A DNA stretch of 64,000 bases from CAZKUR01 sp964556005 (GCA_964556005.1 CAZKUR010000005.1:1-64000); one strand, 5' to 3'; shown: positions 1-8,945, counted from the stretch's first letter. Translations and numbers: made by a program. Notes: a model not told the origin generated them from the sequence alone.

Positions 1-2
1 AA

Positions 3-164
3 TTAAAATTATCAAAATTGTTCGGTATAGATTTAATATATTATGTGCCGGTTGGGGAAAAAGAATTGGAATATTTTGCTTCTTATAGTGATAAATTTAT
101 GACAACATCTCAAATTGGTCCGCTAATTAAGCTGGGATTTATTTTTAATATCATTAACCTTTAA
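3..164 (+). CDS. C-terminal end of an unidentified protein (partial)
   Basis: An open frame enters from the left edge of the window and stops with TAA at 162-164, giving 53 C-terminal residues that include YYVPVGEKELEYF. I do not recognise the family from this tail. Its stop overlaps the stop of the convergent nucleotidyltransferase gene by about three bases. Steady codon use and a sensible aromatic-rich tail suggest a real gene, but the start and most of the protein lie outside the window. Confidence 0.5.
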   Translation, partial: LKLSKLFGIDLIYYVPVGEKELEYFASYSDKFMTTSQIGPLIKLGFIFNIINL

Positions 165-484
165 ATTATAGGAATTTCAATACCCGTATTAATTATTTCT
201 TCTGCTAGAATGCTCTCGGAATTAAAATCTTCAGGTCTGAATCCGAGAGGTTCGATTCGTGTATCAATTTTCCAAGATAGCTTTCCAAGGTTTACGTTAT
301 CGATGAATCTGTTGCCAGTGAAAGAAGAGAATATTAAAGCTAAGTCGATATCACTTTCGTCACTGGCTTTACCACTAGCGTATGAACCGAAAAGAAATAC
401 TTTTTCAATATCATATTTCTCTTTCGCAGCTCTAATATATTTTTTAATAGAATCTGATATTTTTAAATTTTCGAAGTCAACCAT
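161..484 (-). CDS. MNT-type nucleotidyltransferase, antitoxin of a HEPN/MNT pair
   Basis: A 107-residue minimal nucleotidyltransferase. The motif GSYASG is at residues 33-38 and the metal-binding DID (D45, D47) follows in the usual GSxxxG...SDIDL arrangement. A possible third acidic residue is E78. In known HEPN/MNT modules this protein neutralises the HEPN RNase toxin by adding AMP to it; that is family knowledge, not shown here. The ATG lies inside the last codons of the upstream HEPN frame (22-base overlap), typical of a co-translated pair. The partner is broken by two stop codons, so this may be an orphan antitoxin. Confidence 0.85.
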   Translation of the reverse strand: MVDFENLKISDSIKKYIRAAKEKYDIEKVFLFGSYASGKASDESDIDLALIFSSFTGNRFIDNVNLGKLSWKIDTRIEPLGFRPEDFNSESILAEEIINTGIEIPII

Positions 485-852
485 TTATTAATTTTTTCCG
501 TTTTATTAAATCTTTCTAATGTGAATTCTTTATTTGCAATTTTATAAAGTGCAAACTTCTAATCGGGATAACGCGTATCAAGCTGGAATTGATTTAATTT
601 CTGCAGTAGTTGAGTATCTTCATCTTTCAGTTCCAATTTAGCAATCTCTGCTAATCTTAAAAGATTATGTGTTTTAGGCGGATAATAGTTTGTTACTTTT
701 ACTACTAATGCTTTAAGTAATTTTTCAACAGAAAGATGACATATCAATAAACATAAATGAAAATTTTTGCCTTATTCAAATATATCTGCTGCTGTTTTCC
801 AATCCAACTCAGATGCAGTTATCCAATATTTAATTTGTTTTTCTTTATCCAA
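463..852 (-). pseudogene. HEPN-domain toxin gene with two in-frame stop codons
   Basis: A single reading frame of about 129 codons starts at a TTG (852-850; LDKEKQIKYWI) and ends at TAA 465-463, inside the MNT gene. It reads as a typical HEPN protein: KEKQIKYWITASELDWKTA, then CHLSVEKLLKALVVK, HNLLRLAEIA, LDTRYPD, and KFALYKIANKEFT near the end. Two nonsense codons interrupt it in the same frame: TAA at 772-774 (after DIFE) and TAG at 559-561 (after RYPD). No frameshift is needed and the flanking residues stay family-like. Either the gene was recently inactivated, the assembly has errors, or the stops are read through. The longest uninterrupted piece is 559-747 with a TTG start. Confidence 0.75.
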
Positions 853-1163
853 AATAAGATTTTCAGATTAATTTTACATTAAATTAAATAAACTTTATAG
901 GAGTATCAAGAAAGTTTTTTAAGATAAAGCATTTAAAAATTTACAATTCTATAATTATATTAATTTGAATTTGGTTCTCCAGATTTTAAATTAAGATTCT
1001 TATTACAAACTTACAACCATTCAGCCAACCTATAAGCAATTTATCATAAATAAAATACGTTCAAATAAAATATCGATCAAGCATCTCCAATTGCTTATAT
1101 AATTAGTAACAAAATATTAAATATTTAAGTCTAATTGTTCAACAAATAAACAATTTATGATTT
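853..1163. other. AT-rich intergenic stretch with one inverted repeat
   Basis: No gene is seen between the HEPN remnant and the DUF5916 gene; the two are divergently arranged. A perfect 10-base inverted repeat TATAAGCAAT / ATTGCTTATA lies at 1031-1040 and 1090-1099 with a 49-base spacer. It could be chance in such AT-rich DNA. Promoters for both directions are expected here, but I could not pick a convincing one. Confidence 0.3.
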
Positions 1164-3341
1164 ATGAAAAAATATTTTTTACTATTATTATTTCCCGCTT
1201 TTTGTTACGCTACCTCTCCTAATGTTGATAAAGTTATAGTTTTGAAAAAAATCTCTGCAGCGATCAATTTAGACGGATTTATTGATCCCATCTGGAATTC
1301 TGCAGATTCGGCATCTAACTTCTTTCAACTACAGCCTTACTTTAATCAAAAACCAACTTATAAAACAATTGCAAAAGTGTTGACAAGCAGTGATGCTTTA
1401 TACTGTTTGATTGTTTGCTATGCTGACAAAAATAATGTGCAGAAAGTTACCGGGATGCTGGATAATTCCAACGGAGATATTGTTTCGATTATGCTTGATA
1501 CTTTCGACGATAAAAAAACTGCATACAAATTTGCCGTTACCGCATCGAATGTTAGAAATGACTGTCGTCTGCTTGATGATGCAAGAAATAGGGATTATTC
1601 GTGGGACGGAGTTTGGTTTTCCGCTTCAAAAATTTACGATTGGGGATTTGTAGTTGAAATGAAAATCCCTTATAAATCGATCCAGTTTAACAGTAAATTA
1701 AACGAATGGGGCCTTGATTTCGATAGATGGATTCCTTCAAAAACGGAAGATTTATACTGGTGCACTTATGATCAAACGGAAGGGCAGCGAATATCCAAAT
1801 TCGGGAAACTTATGCTTAACGGATTTAAGCCTCCTGAAGGCGGCGTAAATTTGGAAGTCTATCCCGTTGGAATTTCAAAAGCCACTTATTTAAATGATGG
1901 AAAATATAATGTCGATCCGAGTGCGGGACTTGATATGCTTTATAATCCTTCGGCTAAATTAAAATTTCAGTTTACGGCAAACCCGGATTTTGCACAGATA
2001 GAAGCTGATCCTTTTGAATTTAATATTTCACGTTACGAAGTTTATTATGATGAGAAAAGGCCTTTCTTCACAGAAGGAAATGAAATTTTTATGGCATCGG
2101 GTAAAGATCAAAATACCGGGTTCTACGGTCCGTTGAATTTATTTTATTCTCGTAGAATAGGAAAAAAACTTCCCGGCGGAAACGAAGTACCTTTATTATT
2201 CGGGACAAAAGCTTTCGGCAGATTAAGCGATTGGGAATACGGCGGATTTTTAGCAATGACCGGCGAAGAAAATTATATGCTTGATGATACTATGAGAACC
2301 GAACCGAAAGCATATTTCGGTTCGGCAAGGCTGAAGAAAAGTTTCTGGGAGAATTCTCAAGTCGGGGTTTTGTTTGTCGGGAAGCAGACTGCATTTAATA
2401 CTTACGGTGTGCTTGATATTGACGGTGCATTCCGCGAATCCGATTGGCAGTTAAGTTATCAGCTTGCAAGATCGATTGAAAATTCGAAAGGGGATTATGC
2501 TGCTTCTGCCGGGTTTATTCATTTCGGGAAAAAGTGGTTAAATTTTGCAAGGACTAAGTTGATTGGAAATAATTTCGATATCAGCCAGGTGGGTTATGTT
2601 CCCTGGAAAGGTACGGGAGAGTTTTCTTTTTTAACTGGACCTATCTGGTTAATGGATGAAGGATATATTAGGCAAATATTAGTTTACGGCGGAATGAACT
2701 TATATTATGAAGATTCCGATCTTTATACCGACAGAGGCGGATTTCTCGGATTCAATATGCAGTTAAGAGATAATTGGGGATACGAGATAAACTTCAATCT
2801 TGGAAAATCGAAAGATTCGGATGTTATGTACACGAGTTACTCGGTAAGCTTAAGTTCATGGTTCAATACCAATCCGAACTGGAGCGGAAATTTGTGGGGA
2901 GGTTATGAAAAAACTTATAACTTTAACAGAAAATACCTTGCATACTATACTTATCTTGGCGCTTCAATTAATTGGGTCGCAGCCGATGTAATTTCTTTAG
3001 GCACGTCATACAATATGTATGTTGAGGGAAATCCGCAGGGAAATGTTGAAGATATAACTTATAATGCCCGTCCTTATTTTTCTTTAACGCCTATTAATAA
3101 TTTAAATATCCGTGTGTATGTTGATAATCTTTTTACAAAATCGTCGGATAAAATGGATCAGATAATCGGCGGTTTATTATTCTCATGGAATTTCCTTCCC
3201 AAAAGCTGGGTATATTTTGCTTTGAATGATGTTCGCGATAGGAGCGATCAATTTGATCCAATGGGAAATTTATTGCCGAATAGACTGCATGTTGTTAATA
3301 GGGCAGCAGTAATGAAAATAAAGTATTTATATTATTTCTGA
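1164..3341 (+). CDS. DUF5916 outer-membrane protein with CBM9-like N-terminal domain
   Basis: A 725-residue exported protein. Residues 1-16 form a signal peptide (KKYFLLLLFPAFCYA). Residues about 28-220 resemble the family 9 carbohydrate-binding-like fold common in this group (LDGFIDPIWNSADSASNF, then WDGVWFSASKIYDWGFVVEMKIPY). The rest, with RPFFTEGNEIF and many alternating aromatic strands, fits the DUF5916 barrel. The chain ends in YYF, a usual outer-membrane C-terminus. The substrate is unknown; carbohydrate or glycoconjugate uptake or binding is only an inference. It stands alone, convergent with the downstream permease (11 bases apart). Confidence 0.85.
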   Translation: MKKYFLLLLFPAFCYATSPNVDKVIVLKKISAAINLDGFIDPIWNSADSASNFFQLQPYFNQKPTYKTIAKVLTSSDALYCLIVCYADKNNVQKVTGMLDNSNGDIVSIMLDTFDDKKTAYKFAVTASNVRNDCRLLDDARNRDYSWDGVWFSASKIYDWGFVVEMKIPYKSIQFNSKLNEWGLDFDRWIPSKTEDLYWCTYDQTEGQRISKFGKLMLNGFKPPEGGVNLEVYPVGISKATYLNDGKYNVDPSAGLDMLYNPSAKLKFQFTANPDFAQIEADPFEFNISRYEVYYDEKRPFFTEGNEIFMASGKDQNTGFYGPLNLFYSRRIGKKLPGGNEVPLLFGTKAFGRLSDWEYGGFLAMTGEENYMLDDTMRTEPKAYFGSARLKKSFWENSQVGVLFVGKQTAFNTYGVLDIDGAFRESDWQLSYQLARSIENSKGDYAASAGFIHFGKKWLNFARTKLIGNNFDISQVGYVPWKGTGEFSFLTGPIWLMDEGYIRQILVYGGMNLYYEDSDLYTDRGGFLGFNMQLRDNWGYEINFNLGKSKDSDVMYTSYSVSLSSWFNTNPNWSGNLWGGYEKTYNFNRKYLAYYTYLGASINWVAADVISLGTSYNMYVEGNPQGNVEDITYNARPYFSLTPINNLNIRVYVDNLFTKSSDKMDQIIGGLLFSWNFLPKSWVYFALNDVRDRSDQFDPMGNLLPNRLHVVNRAAVMKIKYLYYF

Positions 3342-3352
3342 TAAGGTTAGAC

Positions 3353-4660
3353 TTACTTTTTATTTTTCCAGTAAAAATAGATAGGAACTCCAAGCCCAAG
3401 CATAATTATTCCTGCTATTGCCTGCTCCGGTTTTTCAATTAAAGTGTTTATTACAAACCATGTTGATACCGCGATAAAAAACAGAGGAGTTAAAGGATAC
3501 AACGGTGTTTTATAACCTGTATCGGAACTTAGTTTTCTTTTCCTAAAAATGAAAATTGTAGCCGCAGTTAATCCGAAGAAAATCCAATCCGTAAAGACTA
3601 CGTAGGAAATTAAATTTTCAAAAGTTCCCCAGAACAAAATTAAAATAATCGCCCAGGAACTCTGAATTAAAATTGCGTTATAAGGTGTATTGTATTTAGG
3701 ATGAATTTTCGATACACTTTTGAAAAATATTCCGTCGCTTGCCATCGCATAATAAATTCTCGGGGCGGTTAATGTATAAATTCCTGCTGTGCCGAACGTC
3801 GATATAAAAATTGCTACCGCTATCAGACTTCCACCTATTACTCCAACTACAGTTTGAACAGCGTCTGCTGCCAAACTATGCGAAGCTCCAATTGTGTTTA
3901 TCGGAAGCAGGTACATGTAAGCCAAATTTGAAAGAAGATAAATTAGAGTAACCGATGCCGCGGCAATTATCATTGCTATTGGAACATCTATTCGCGGCCT
4001 CTTTGCCTCGCCTGCTGTAAAAGTTGCATGCTGCCATCCGCCGTATGACCAGAGCACCCCTACCATAGCTATGCCTATCCCTTGAAGGTGTAAACCGTTA
4101 TTAAAAAAATTGGAAACGGAAAAATTGTTATGAGAGGATGAGCCCAAAACAATTCCGATAAAAATTAATCCTGCAATGCCGACTAATTTAAGAATAGTAA
4201 AAATATCGCTGAAAATTCCTCCTGATTTTACCCCGGTAATATTTATATAAGTTAGAATAATTATTCCTGAAACTGCAACAATCTTAATCCCAGATGAATT
4301 AAGAGGAATGAAATAACCGAGATAAGTAGCAAAGGCTACACTTAGAGCTGCTATTCCTCCGGTATTAACGACTAAATAGTAAGCCCAACCATAGAGAAAA
4401 CCAAAAATATTACCATAACCTTTGGAAAGAAAAACATAAACTCCTCCGGCTTGTGGAAAAAGAGAACCTAACTCGGCGAAAGTTAATGCCCCGCATAGCG
4501 TTACGGCTCCACCTATTAGCCAAACTAAGAAAATCAGGTATGTCGAAGGAAGCGCTTTTGCAATAATCGAAGGCGTTAAAAATATTCCTGATCCGATCAT
4601 CGAGCCGATTGCAATCATTGTTAGATCGAAGCGTGTAAGTTCTTTTTTAAGTTGAGGCAT
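3353..4660 (-). CDS. APC-superfamily amino-acid permease
   Basis: A 435-residue inner-membrane transporter with about twelve hydrophobic segments. The N-terminal GSMIGSGIFLTP (residues 18-29) is the unwound TM1 substrate-binding motif of the amino acid-polyamine-organocation family. GAVTLCGALTFAELGSLFPQ in TM2 and the later SYGGWQ segment are also typical. Short loops and the APRIYYAMASDG segment suggest a LAT/YveA-like amino-acid exchanger or symporter. The substrate cannot be named from sequence. The start ATG at 4660 gives a short cytoplasmic tail before TM1. No operon partner is apparent. Confidence 0.9.
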   Translation of the reverse strand: MPQLKKELTRFDLTMIAIGSMIGSGIFLTPSIIAKALPSTYLIFLVWLIGGAVTLCGALTFAELGSLFPQAGGVYVFLSKGYGNIFGFLYGWAYYLVVNTGGIAALSVAFATYLGYFIPLNSSGIKIVAVSGIIILTYINITGVKSGGIFSDIFTILKLVGIAGLIFIGIVLGSSSHNNFSVSNFFNNGLHLQGIGIAMVGVLWSYGGWQHATFTAGEAKRPRIDVPIAMIIAAASVTLIYLLSNLAYMYLLPINTIGASHSLAADAVQTVVGVIGGSLIAVAIFISTFGTAGIYTLTAPRIYYAMASDGIFFKSVSKIHPKYNTPYNAILIQSSWAIILILFWGTFENLISYVVFTDWIFFGLTAATIFIFRKRKLSSDTGYKTPLYPLTPLFFIAVSTWFVINTLIEKPEQAIAGIIMLGLGVPIYFYWKNKK

Positions 4661-4805
4661 AATGTTAATATATAATATTTAGGTGGAAATTAGAAGATGC
4701 CGGGGGGTAATGAAAAGTTAATTTAAGAAATTATAATATTATAAAAGCTTTAAAATCAAATTTGAAAATCTATTATGTAATAGAAATCTGTGGAGATATT
4801 ATTAT

Positions 4806-4857
4806 TTGTGCTGCCCTGATCTCTATCTTCCCCACTGATATAATCCAGGCAGCACAA
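4806..4857. terminator. Inverted repeat downstream of the SpoVG gene
   Basis: TTGTGCTGCC at 4806-4815 is the exact reverse complement of GGCAGCACAA at 4848-4857, with a 32-base loop. It lies past the stop of the leftward SpoVG-type gene. There is no clear U tract on either strand, so it may stabilise a 3' end or be a repeat rather than a classical terminator. Confidence 0.4.
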
Positions 4858-4883
4858 CAAAGGTAATATGAGGTAATGGCACA

Positions 4884-5129
4884 CTATTTATTATATTCAT
4901 CAATTGCCATATTCTGCAGCTTATCTCTCATCTCTTTAGGCAGGATAACATTATCATAATAATTTCCGTCCTTGCCTTTGTCATTTGGAGAAGAAATAAA
5001 TAAGCCATTTGCACCGTTTATCAGACGAAACCCTTTGATTACAATTCCGTCATCTGTCTGAATATCAAAAAATGCTGCGGTTTTTCCGCCCGTACCATTT
5101 TGCAATGGATTGATCCTCACGATTTTCAT
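4884..5129 (-). CDS. spoVG: SpoVG-family protein
   Basis: An 81-residue protein close to the full length of the SpoVG family. It keeps the core order: KIVRINPL at the start, then KTAAFFDIQTDDGIVIKGFRLINGANGLFISSP, then KDGNYYDNVILP. SpoVG proteins are small site-specific nucleic-acid binding regulators in Firmicutes and spirochaetes; the role in Bacteroidota is not established. A strong ribosome site (AAAGGGAGA, about five bases before ATG 5129) supports the start, which is notable in a genome with mostly weak ones. It sits 93 bases downstream of the WYL regulator and has its own spacer, so it may be separately transcribed. Confidence 0.8.
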   Translation of the reverse strand: MKIVRINPLQNGTGGKTAAFFDIQTDDGIVIKGFRLINGANGLFISSPNDKGKDGNYYDNVILPKEMRDKLQNMAIDEYNK

Positions 5130-5222
5130 TTTATTCTCCCTTTATAATTATGAATTAAATTAGTTGATGTTTTGAAATTCGTAATAATTTATTTTTTATG
5201 GGTATCATTTAAAGATACTTAT

Positions 5223-6080
5223 TCAGAGGTAGTTTTTTAGAGTGCCTTGTGCCGTTTTGATTACAATTTGTCTAAGTTCATCCGGTTCAAGAACTACAAC
5301 TCCTTCGCCGCGGCTTACAATCCACCCCGAAATTTCTTTCAATGAATTTACTACGGTTTCATAAATGATTGATCCATCGCTGTTTTCGGTTATTTTTTGA
5401 AATTCCATCAATTGCCTTGGTTTAATACGGTATGACCAGGGAGAAAGTAATTTGAGCCTAACTTTATAACGCTCTTTTCCAAGCCAGCTTTTAAAAGATG
5501 TAGAAAATATTTCATCTATTTGTTTTTGAGATACCGGTTTGAATTTTTTATTAAGTGGTTCAATATATTTGATGTTATTAATGAGAAATTGTTTTATTGT
5601 CCCTTCGTGTTTTGCAAGCAGCCTCCAGTTTTTATCACTTTGAAAAATACGATACGGTTCAACTATTCGTTCATTACATAATTCTTCTCCACGTTTTTCA
5701 TATTTGATTTTTACTTTATAATGATCTTCAATGCACCGTTGAAAAAGAGTAATGAATGAAATTGATTTATTATTCAGCTTTTGAACAAGAAGGCCGGAAG
5801 CCTGATCGTATGAACTTTGATTTGCTGTAAGGCCAATATATTGTGTTATAATATTTTTAATGATTTCATCGGGTATTTTTGAATAAACCCCAATTCCGTT
5901 TCCTTTTTTGGAATGAATATCAATCCCCAAACTTCGTAATTCCCGCAAGTCTCTTTTAATTGTTAATTCGTTTACTTTGAATAGTACTTCAAAATCGACA
6001 ACTTTAAATTTATCCGGATAGTTTAAAACTGTTCCTAATATTTCGATTTGACGTTTGGTTTTTAGCCTATAATCTTTCAC
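5223..6080 (-). CDS. WYL-domain transcriptional regulator
   Basis: A 285-residue regulator with an N-terminal HTH (about residues 1-60: KRQIEILGTVLNYPDKFKVVDFEVLF...TIKRDLRELRSLGIDI), then a WYL ligand-sensing domain at about 115-190 and a WCX extension at the C-terminus (LRQIVIKTAQGTLKNYL). The name-giving triplet is altered to W-R-L (NWRLLAKHE). WYL regulators sense nucleotides or other small negatively charged ligands and often control defence or DNA-repair genes; no such genes are adjacent here. Neighbours are spoVG downstream and a FadL porin divergently upstream. Palindromes at 5202-5218 and 6577-6592 could be its operators. Confidence 0.85.
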   Translation of the reverse strand: MKDYRLKTKRQIEILGTVLNYPDKFKVVDFEVLFKVNELTIKRDLRELRSLGIDIHSKKGNGIGVYSKIPDEIIKNIITQYIGLTANQSSYDQASGLLVQKLNNKSISFITLFQRCIEDHYKVKIKYEKRGEELCNERIVEPYRIFQSDKNWRLLAKHEGTIKQFLINNIKYIEPLNKKFKPVSQKQIDEIFSTSFKSWLGKERYKVRLKLLSPWSYRIKPRQLMEFQKITENSDGSIIYETVVNSLKEISGWIVSRGEGVVVLEPDELRQIVIKTAQGTLKNYL

Positions 6081-6133
6081 CCTATATTATCTCCCCTGAA
6101 TTATGGCAGATTATAAAAAAATTAAAATTTCAT

Positions 6134-6176
6134 CGATAAAAAATAAAAAGCCTGACGCTGGGGGAACGCCAGGCTT
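6134..6176 (-). terminator. Rho-independent terminator on the minus strand with no gene in front of it
   Basis: On the minus strand AAGCCTGGCG (6176-6167) pairs with CGTCAGGCTT (6157-6148) with one mismatch, and is followed by TTTTTATTTTTT. This is a textbook intrinsic terminator for leftward transcription. No leftward protein gene lies upstream: the next gene to the right is rightward. It therefore ends either a small RNA starting around 6250-6600 or antisense transcription, or it attenuates the WYL regulator transcript. Confidence 0.65.
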
Positions 6177-6576
6177 GGTCTCTTTAACCATCAAAAGAAA
6201 TGGGGGGATTCTCTTGAACGAGCCGCTTAAATATCACAAAAAATAAAATTAATATCAAGTATTTTTTCTACTTTTTAACTTTCTGCATTCATTTTCTTTA
6301 AATCAAATTCTACAAAGAAGATTCAAATAAAACACAAAATTTAAAAAGCCAAAATGAATTTCTAATTCTTTAATGTTGTGACAATATTTTTATAGACGCA
6401 ACTGTTTAGTTAACAATAAGTTACGATATTTATTTCAAGTTTGGGAAGAAGTACTTTTCTTTTCTCATGGCCAATAACAAGGAAATATATTCCTCTCGAA
6501 ATTTGTTGAAAACTTAATATTAAAAATTGGCAATTTATTTGATACTCATAAATATCAAATATTTAATTCAATTATC

Positions 6577-6592
6577 GTATCTGATAAGATAC
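6577..6592. promoter_or_regulatory. Palindrome upstream of the FadL gene (candidate operator)
   Basis: GTATCTGATAAGATAC is a perfect 6+6 palindrome with a 4-base centre, 15 bases before the FadL start codon. A related arrangement, GTATC-N7-GATAC, occurs at 5202-5218. In both, the right half continues as GATACTTA. The pair flanks the WYL regulator gene and could be its binding sites. This is inferred from symmetry only. Confidence 0.35.
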
Positions 6593-6606
6593 TTACTAAA
6601 ACATTT

Positions 6607-7920
6607 ATGGAAACTTTTATGAAAAAAAATATTTTAATTTTATCTACATTCATTTTTTCCCTGCTAATTTTTAATTCACAAATTATGGCTACAAACGGAT
6701 ATTTCCGTCATGGTTATGGAATTAAATATTCTGCACTGGCAGGCGCAGGTGTTGCAGTAAACTTAAGTTCACTCGGGGCTATAACTAATCCGGCTGGATT
6801 AGTTTACATGGATAATAGTTATGATATTAATATCGCCCTTTTTAGCCCTAACCGGTCATACGATGTAATCGGTAATCCTTCGGGCTATCCCGGAACATTT
6901 GGATTAGCCTCCGGAAAAATTGAGAGTAATTCCAAATATTTTCCAATGCCCACCCTTGGTGCGAATTGGAAATTGAATCCTACAATGGCTTTTGGAATTG
7001 TTATTTATGGAAACGGCGGTATGAATTCTAATTATCCAACCAAAACTTTTTACGATCCAAATTCTCCGGGAACCGGCGTCAATATAATGCAATTATTTGT
7101 CGGAGCTACATATTCGATTGAAGTTGCTCAAGGTCATGCATTTGGAATTACCGCAATATTTGGTTATCAGACATTTGCCGCTAAAGGACTTCTCAGCTTT
7201 GCAAATTTCTCCAGTGATCCAAACGCTCTTACCGGGAATAAAGTTAGTACATCAACCGGTTTCGGCGCAAAAATAGGTTATCAGGGAAAGTTAACCTCAT
7301 TCTTAACCTTTGGGGCTGCATTCCAAACAAAAATGTATATGAGCAAATTCAAAGATTATGCAGGCCTTTTTGCAGAACAAGGTGGTTTTGATGTTCCTGC
7401 AAACTGGACAGCGGGTTTTGCAGTAAAAGCAAATTCCGATTTAACATTTTTATTAGATGTTCAAGAAATTCTTTACAGTGGTGTCAATTCTGTCGGTAAT
7501 CCATTAGTAGTAAGTGAACTTTCGCCCGTATTGCCTGACGGCAGTGCAAATCCAAATTTCAAAGCGCTTGGAACCGATGAAGGTGCAGGTTTCGGATGGA
7601 AGGATATGTGGGTTATAAAATTCGGGACGATGTGGCAAAGCAGTCCTGATTGGACTTGGATGGTCGGCTATTCGTATGGAACACAGCCGATACCAAACAC
7701 TGAAGTATTATTTAACATTTTAGCTCCTGCTGTTGTACAACATCATATAACCGCAGGTGTGACAAGAAAGATTAATCAAAATAATGAAATATCGCTTGCA
7801 TTTATGTATGCACCCGCTTCAAGTGTTACAGGGGCAAATCCTCTTGAAGCCCCGAATCAACAGCAAATAAAACTTGAAATGAGCCAATGGCAAATTGAAG
7901 TTGGCTATGCTTTTCATTAA
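6607..7920 (+). CDS. OmpP1/FadL/TodX-family outer-membrane transporter
   Basis: A FadL-type barrel, 437 residues from the first ATG, or 433 from the second ATG at 6619, which gives the more usual MKKNILIL signal peptide. Cleavage is likely after IMA. The mature N-terminus TNGYFRHGYGIKYSALAGAGVAV and the NPAGL motif are typical of the family, as is the aromatic C-terminus (EVGYAFH). FadL proteins let hydrophobic compounds such as long-chain fatty acids or aromatics across the outer membrane. It is a single gene ended by a strong terminator, with no adjacent fatty-acid enzymes. No Shine-Dalgarno is seen. Confidence 0.88.
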   Translation: METFMKKNILILSTFIFSLLIFNSQIMATNGYFRHGYGIKYSALAGAGVAVNLSSLGAITNPAGLVYMDNSYDINIALFSPNRSYDVIGNPSGYPGTFGLASGKIESNSKYFPMPTLGANWKLNPTMAFGIVIYGNGGMNSNYPTKTFYDPNSPGTGVNIMQLFVGATYSIEVAQGHAFGITAIFGYQTFAAKGLLSFANFSSDPNALTGNKVSTSTGFGAKIGYQGKLTSFLTFGAAFQTKMYMSKFKDYAGLFAEQGGFDVPANWTAGFAVKANSDLTFLLDVQEILYSGVNSVGNPLVVSELSPVLPDGSANPNFKALGTDEGAGFGWKDMWVIKFGTMWQSSPDWTWMVGYSYGTQPIPNTEVLFNILAPAVVQHHITAGVTRKINQNNEISLAFMYAPASSVTGANPLEAPNQQQIKLEMSQWQIEVGYAFH

Positions 7921-7933
7921 TTAAAATTATCTT

Positions 7934-7962
7934 AAAAGCACCTGATTAACAGGTGCTTTTTT
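7934..7962 (+). terminator. Rho-independent terminator after the FadL gene
   Basis: AAAAGCACCTG and CAGGTGCTTTT form a perfect stem around loop ATTAA, followed by more T residues. It starts 14 bases after the stop codon of the FadL-type gene. Confidence 0.9.
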
Positions 7963-8044
7963 AATAATTCAATAAGACACTGCTACTTTTGCAAGAATTA
8001 TTTGTTGCACTTCTTATATCCCAAATCTTATAACTTGTATTTAT

Positions 8045-8644
8045 TCAGCGGTTTAAAAGTTCGATAACCTTTATCAATCCTTTTGATTTTGCTAATGATT
8101 TTAACGGAGGAACGTTGAGAAATGTTTTTCTAAGATTATTGATTAATTCTTGATCATCGGATTCACTAACATGAGTTTGTTTAAAAAATGAAAAGAAAAT
8201 CGCAGTCTTTAAAGTCAGCGCTCTTATCCTAATTGAATTTATAACATGCCTGCCGGGATGAATATGTACATATCTAATTTCATCATTGCCTAATCTTAAA
8301 GTCCATTTAGATTTATCAGGAAGAGAAATCATTCTGTATAATTTTGTGGAAGACGAAATCCAGTTTTTATAAACTTCTTTCTCTATAAGATACTTATTTT
8401 CCAATTTATTTTTTGTGAAGTTTGAAATCTCTTCGGGCGTGAGATTGCCAAGATACAAATCAAGCTGGGATTTTCCGATTTGCAGAATGTCTTCTTTTAA
8501 TTTATCGAGGCTTTCTTCACCGATTTTGGCGTATTCGGAAATTTTACCTCGTATAAAATTTTTATGATGCTTCCAGCAGTTAAAAAGAATTGGAACCGGA
8601 ATATTTAATTCCTTTGATGACTTATTATTTGTAAAATTGTACAT
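8045..8644 (-). CDS. Hypothetical protein, 199 residues
   Basis: I do not recognise this family. The protein is soluble-looking, rich in Lys, Asn, Leu and Ile, with no signal peptide and no membrane segment. The central stretch IRYVHIHPGRHVINSIRIRALTLKTAI contains two histidines in HIHPGRH that could be functional. The N-terminal half (NCWKHHKNFIRGKISEYAKIGEESLDKLKEDIL) looks helical. Codon use matches the neighbours and the ORF is long for this AT content, so it is probably real. It is divergent from the LacI-type gene and convergent with the FadL gene. Confidence 0.6.
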   Translation of the reverse strand: MYNFTNNKSSKELNIPVPILFNCWKHHKNFIRGKISEYAKIGEESLDKLKEDILQIGKSQLDLYLGNLTPEEISNFTKNKLENKYLIEKEVYKNWISSSTKLYRMISLPDKSKWTLRLGNDEIRYVHIHPGRHVINSIRIRALTLKTAIFFSFFKQTHVSESDDQELINNLRKTFLNVPPLKSLAKSKGLIKVIELLNR

Positions 8645-8945
8645 ATTAACATATTACAAGTTTAATCTGAAATATAAAGCAAAGCTAAAGAACCTTGGTA
8701 AAGAAATTCATTTAAATGAGTTTTATAAGCTTAGTAAGATAAGATTAAAAAATATTCATTTCTGTCAACGTTCAATAAAACCGGTTTGTTTTAAGCAATA
8801 TTTTTACACGATAAATTCCACCTAAAAATGGTATTGAGTATTTTTTCGTTTGTTAATTTTTAATATGGTTTATAATTAGAATAAGTTAATTAATTATATT
8901 GTTTTAATTATATTAGAATATGTTTTAGAATAAAATGATAAATAA

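Noticed and set aside
4806..4857. Inverted repeat as a classical terminator
   Set aside because: The stem is perfect but no U tract follows on either strand and the loop is 32 bases. It is only a tentative 3' structure.
8637..8825. 62-codon rightward ORF between the 8045 gene and the LacI gene
   Set aside because: No family, no ribosome site, and it overlaps the start of the leftward gene. Composition is as expected by chance.
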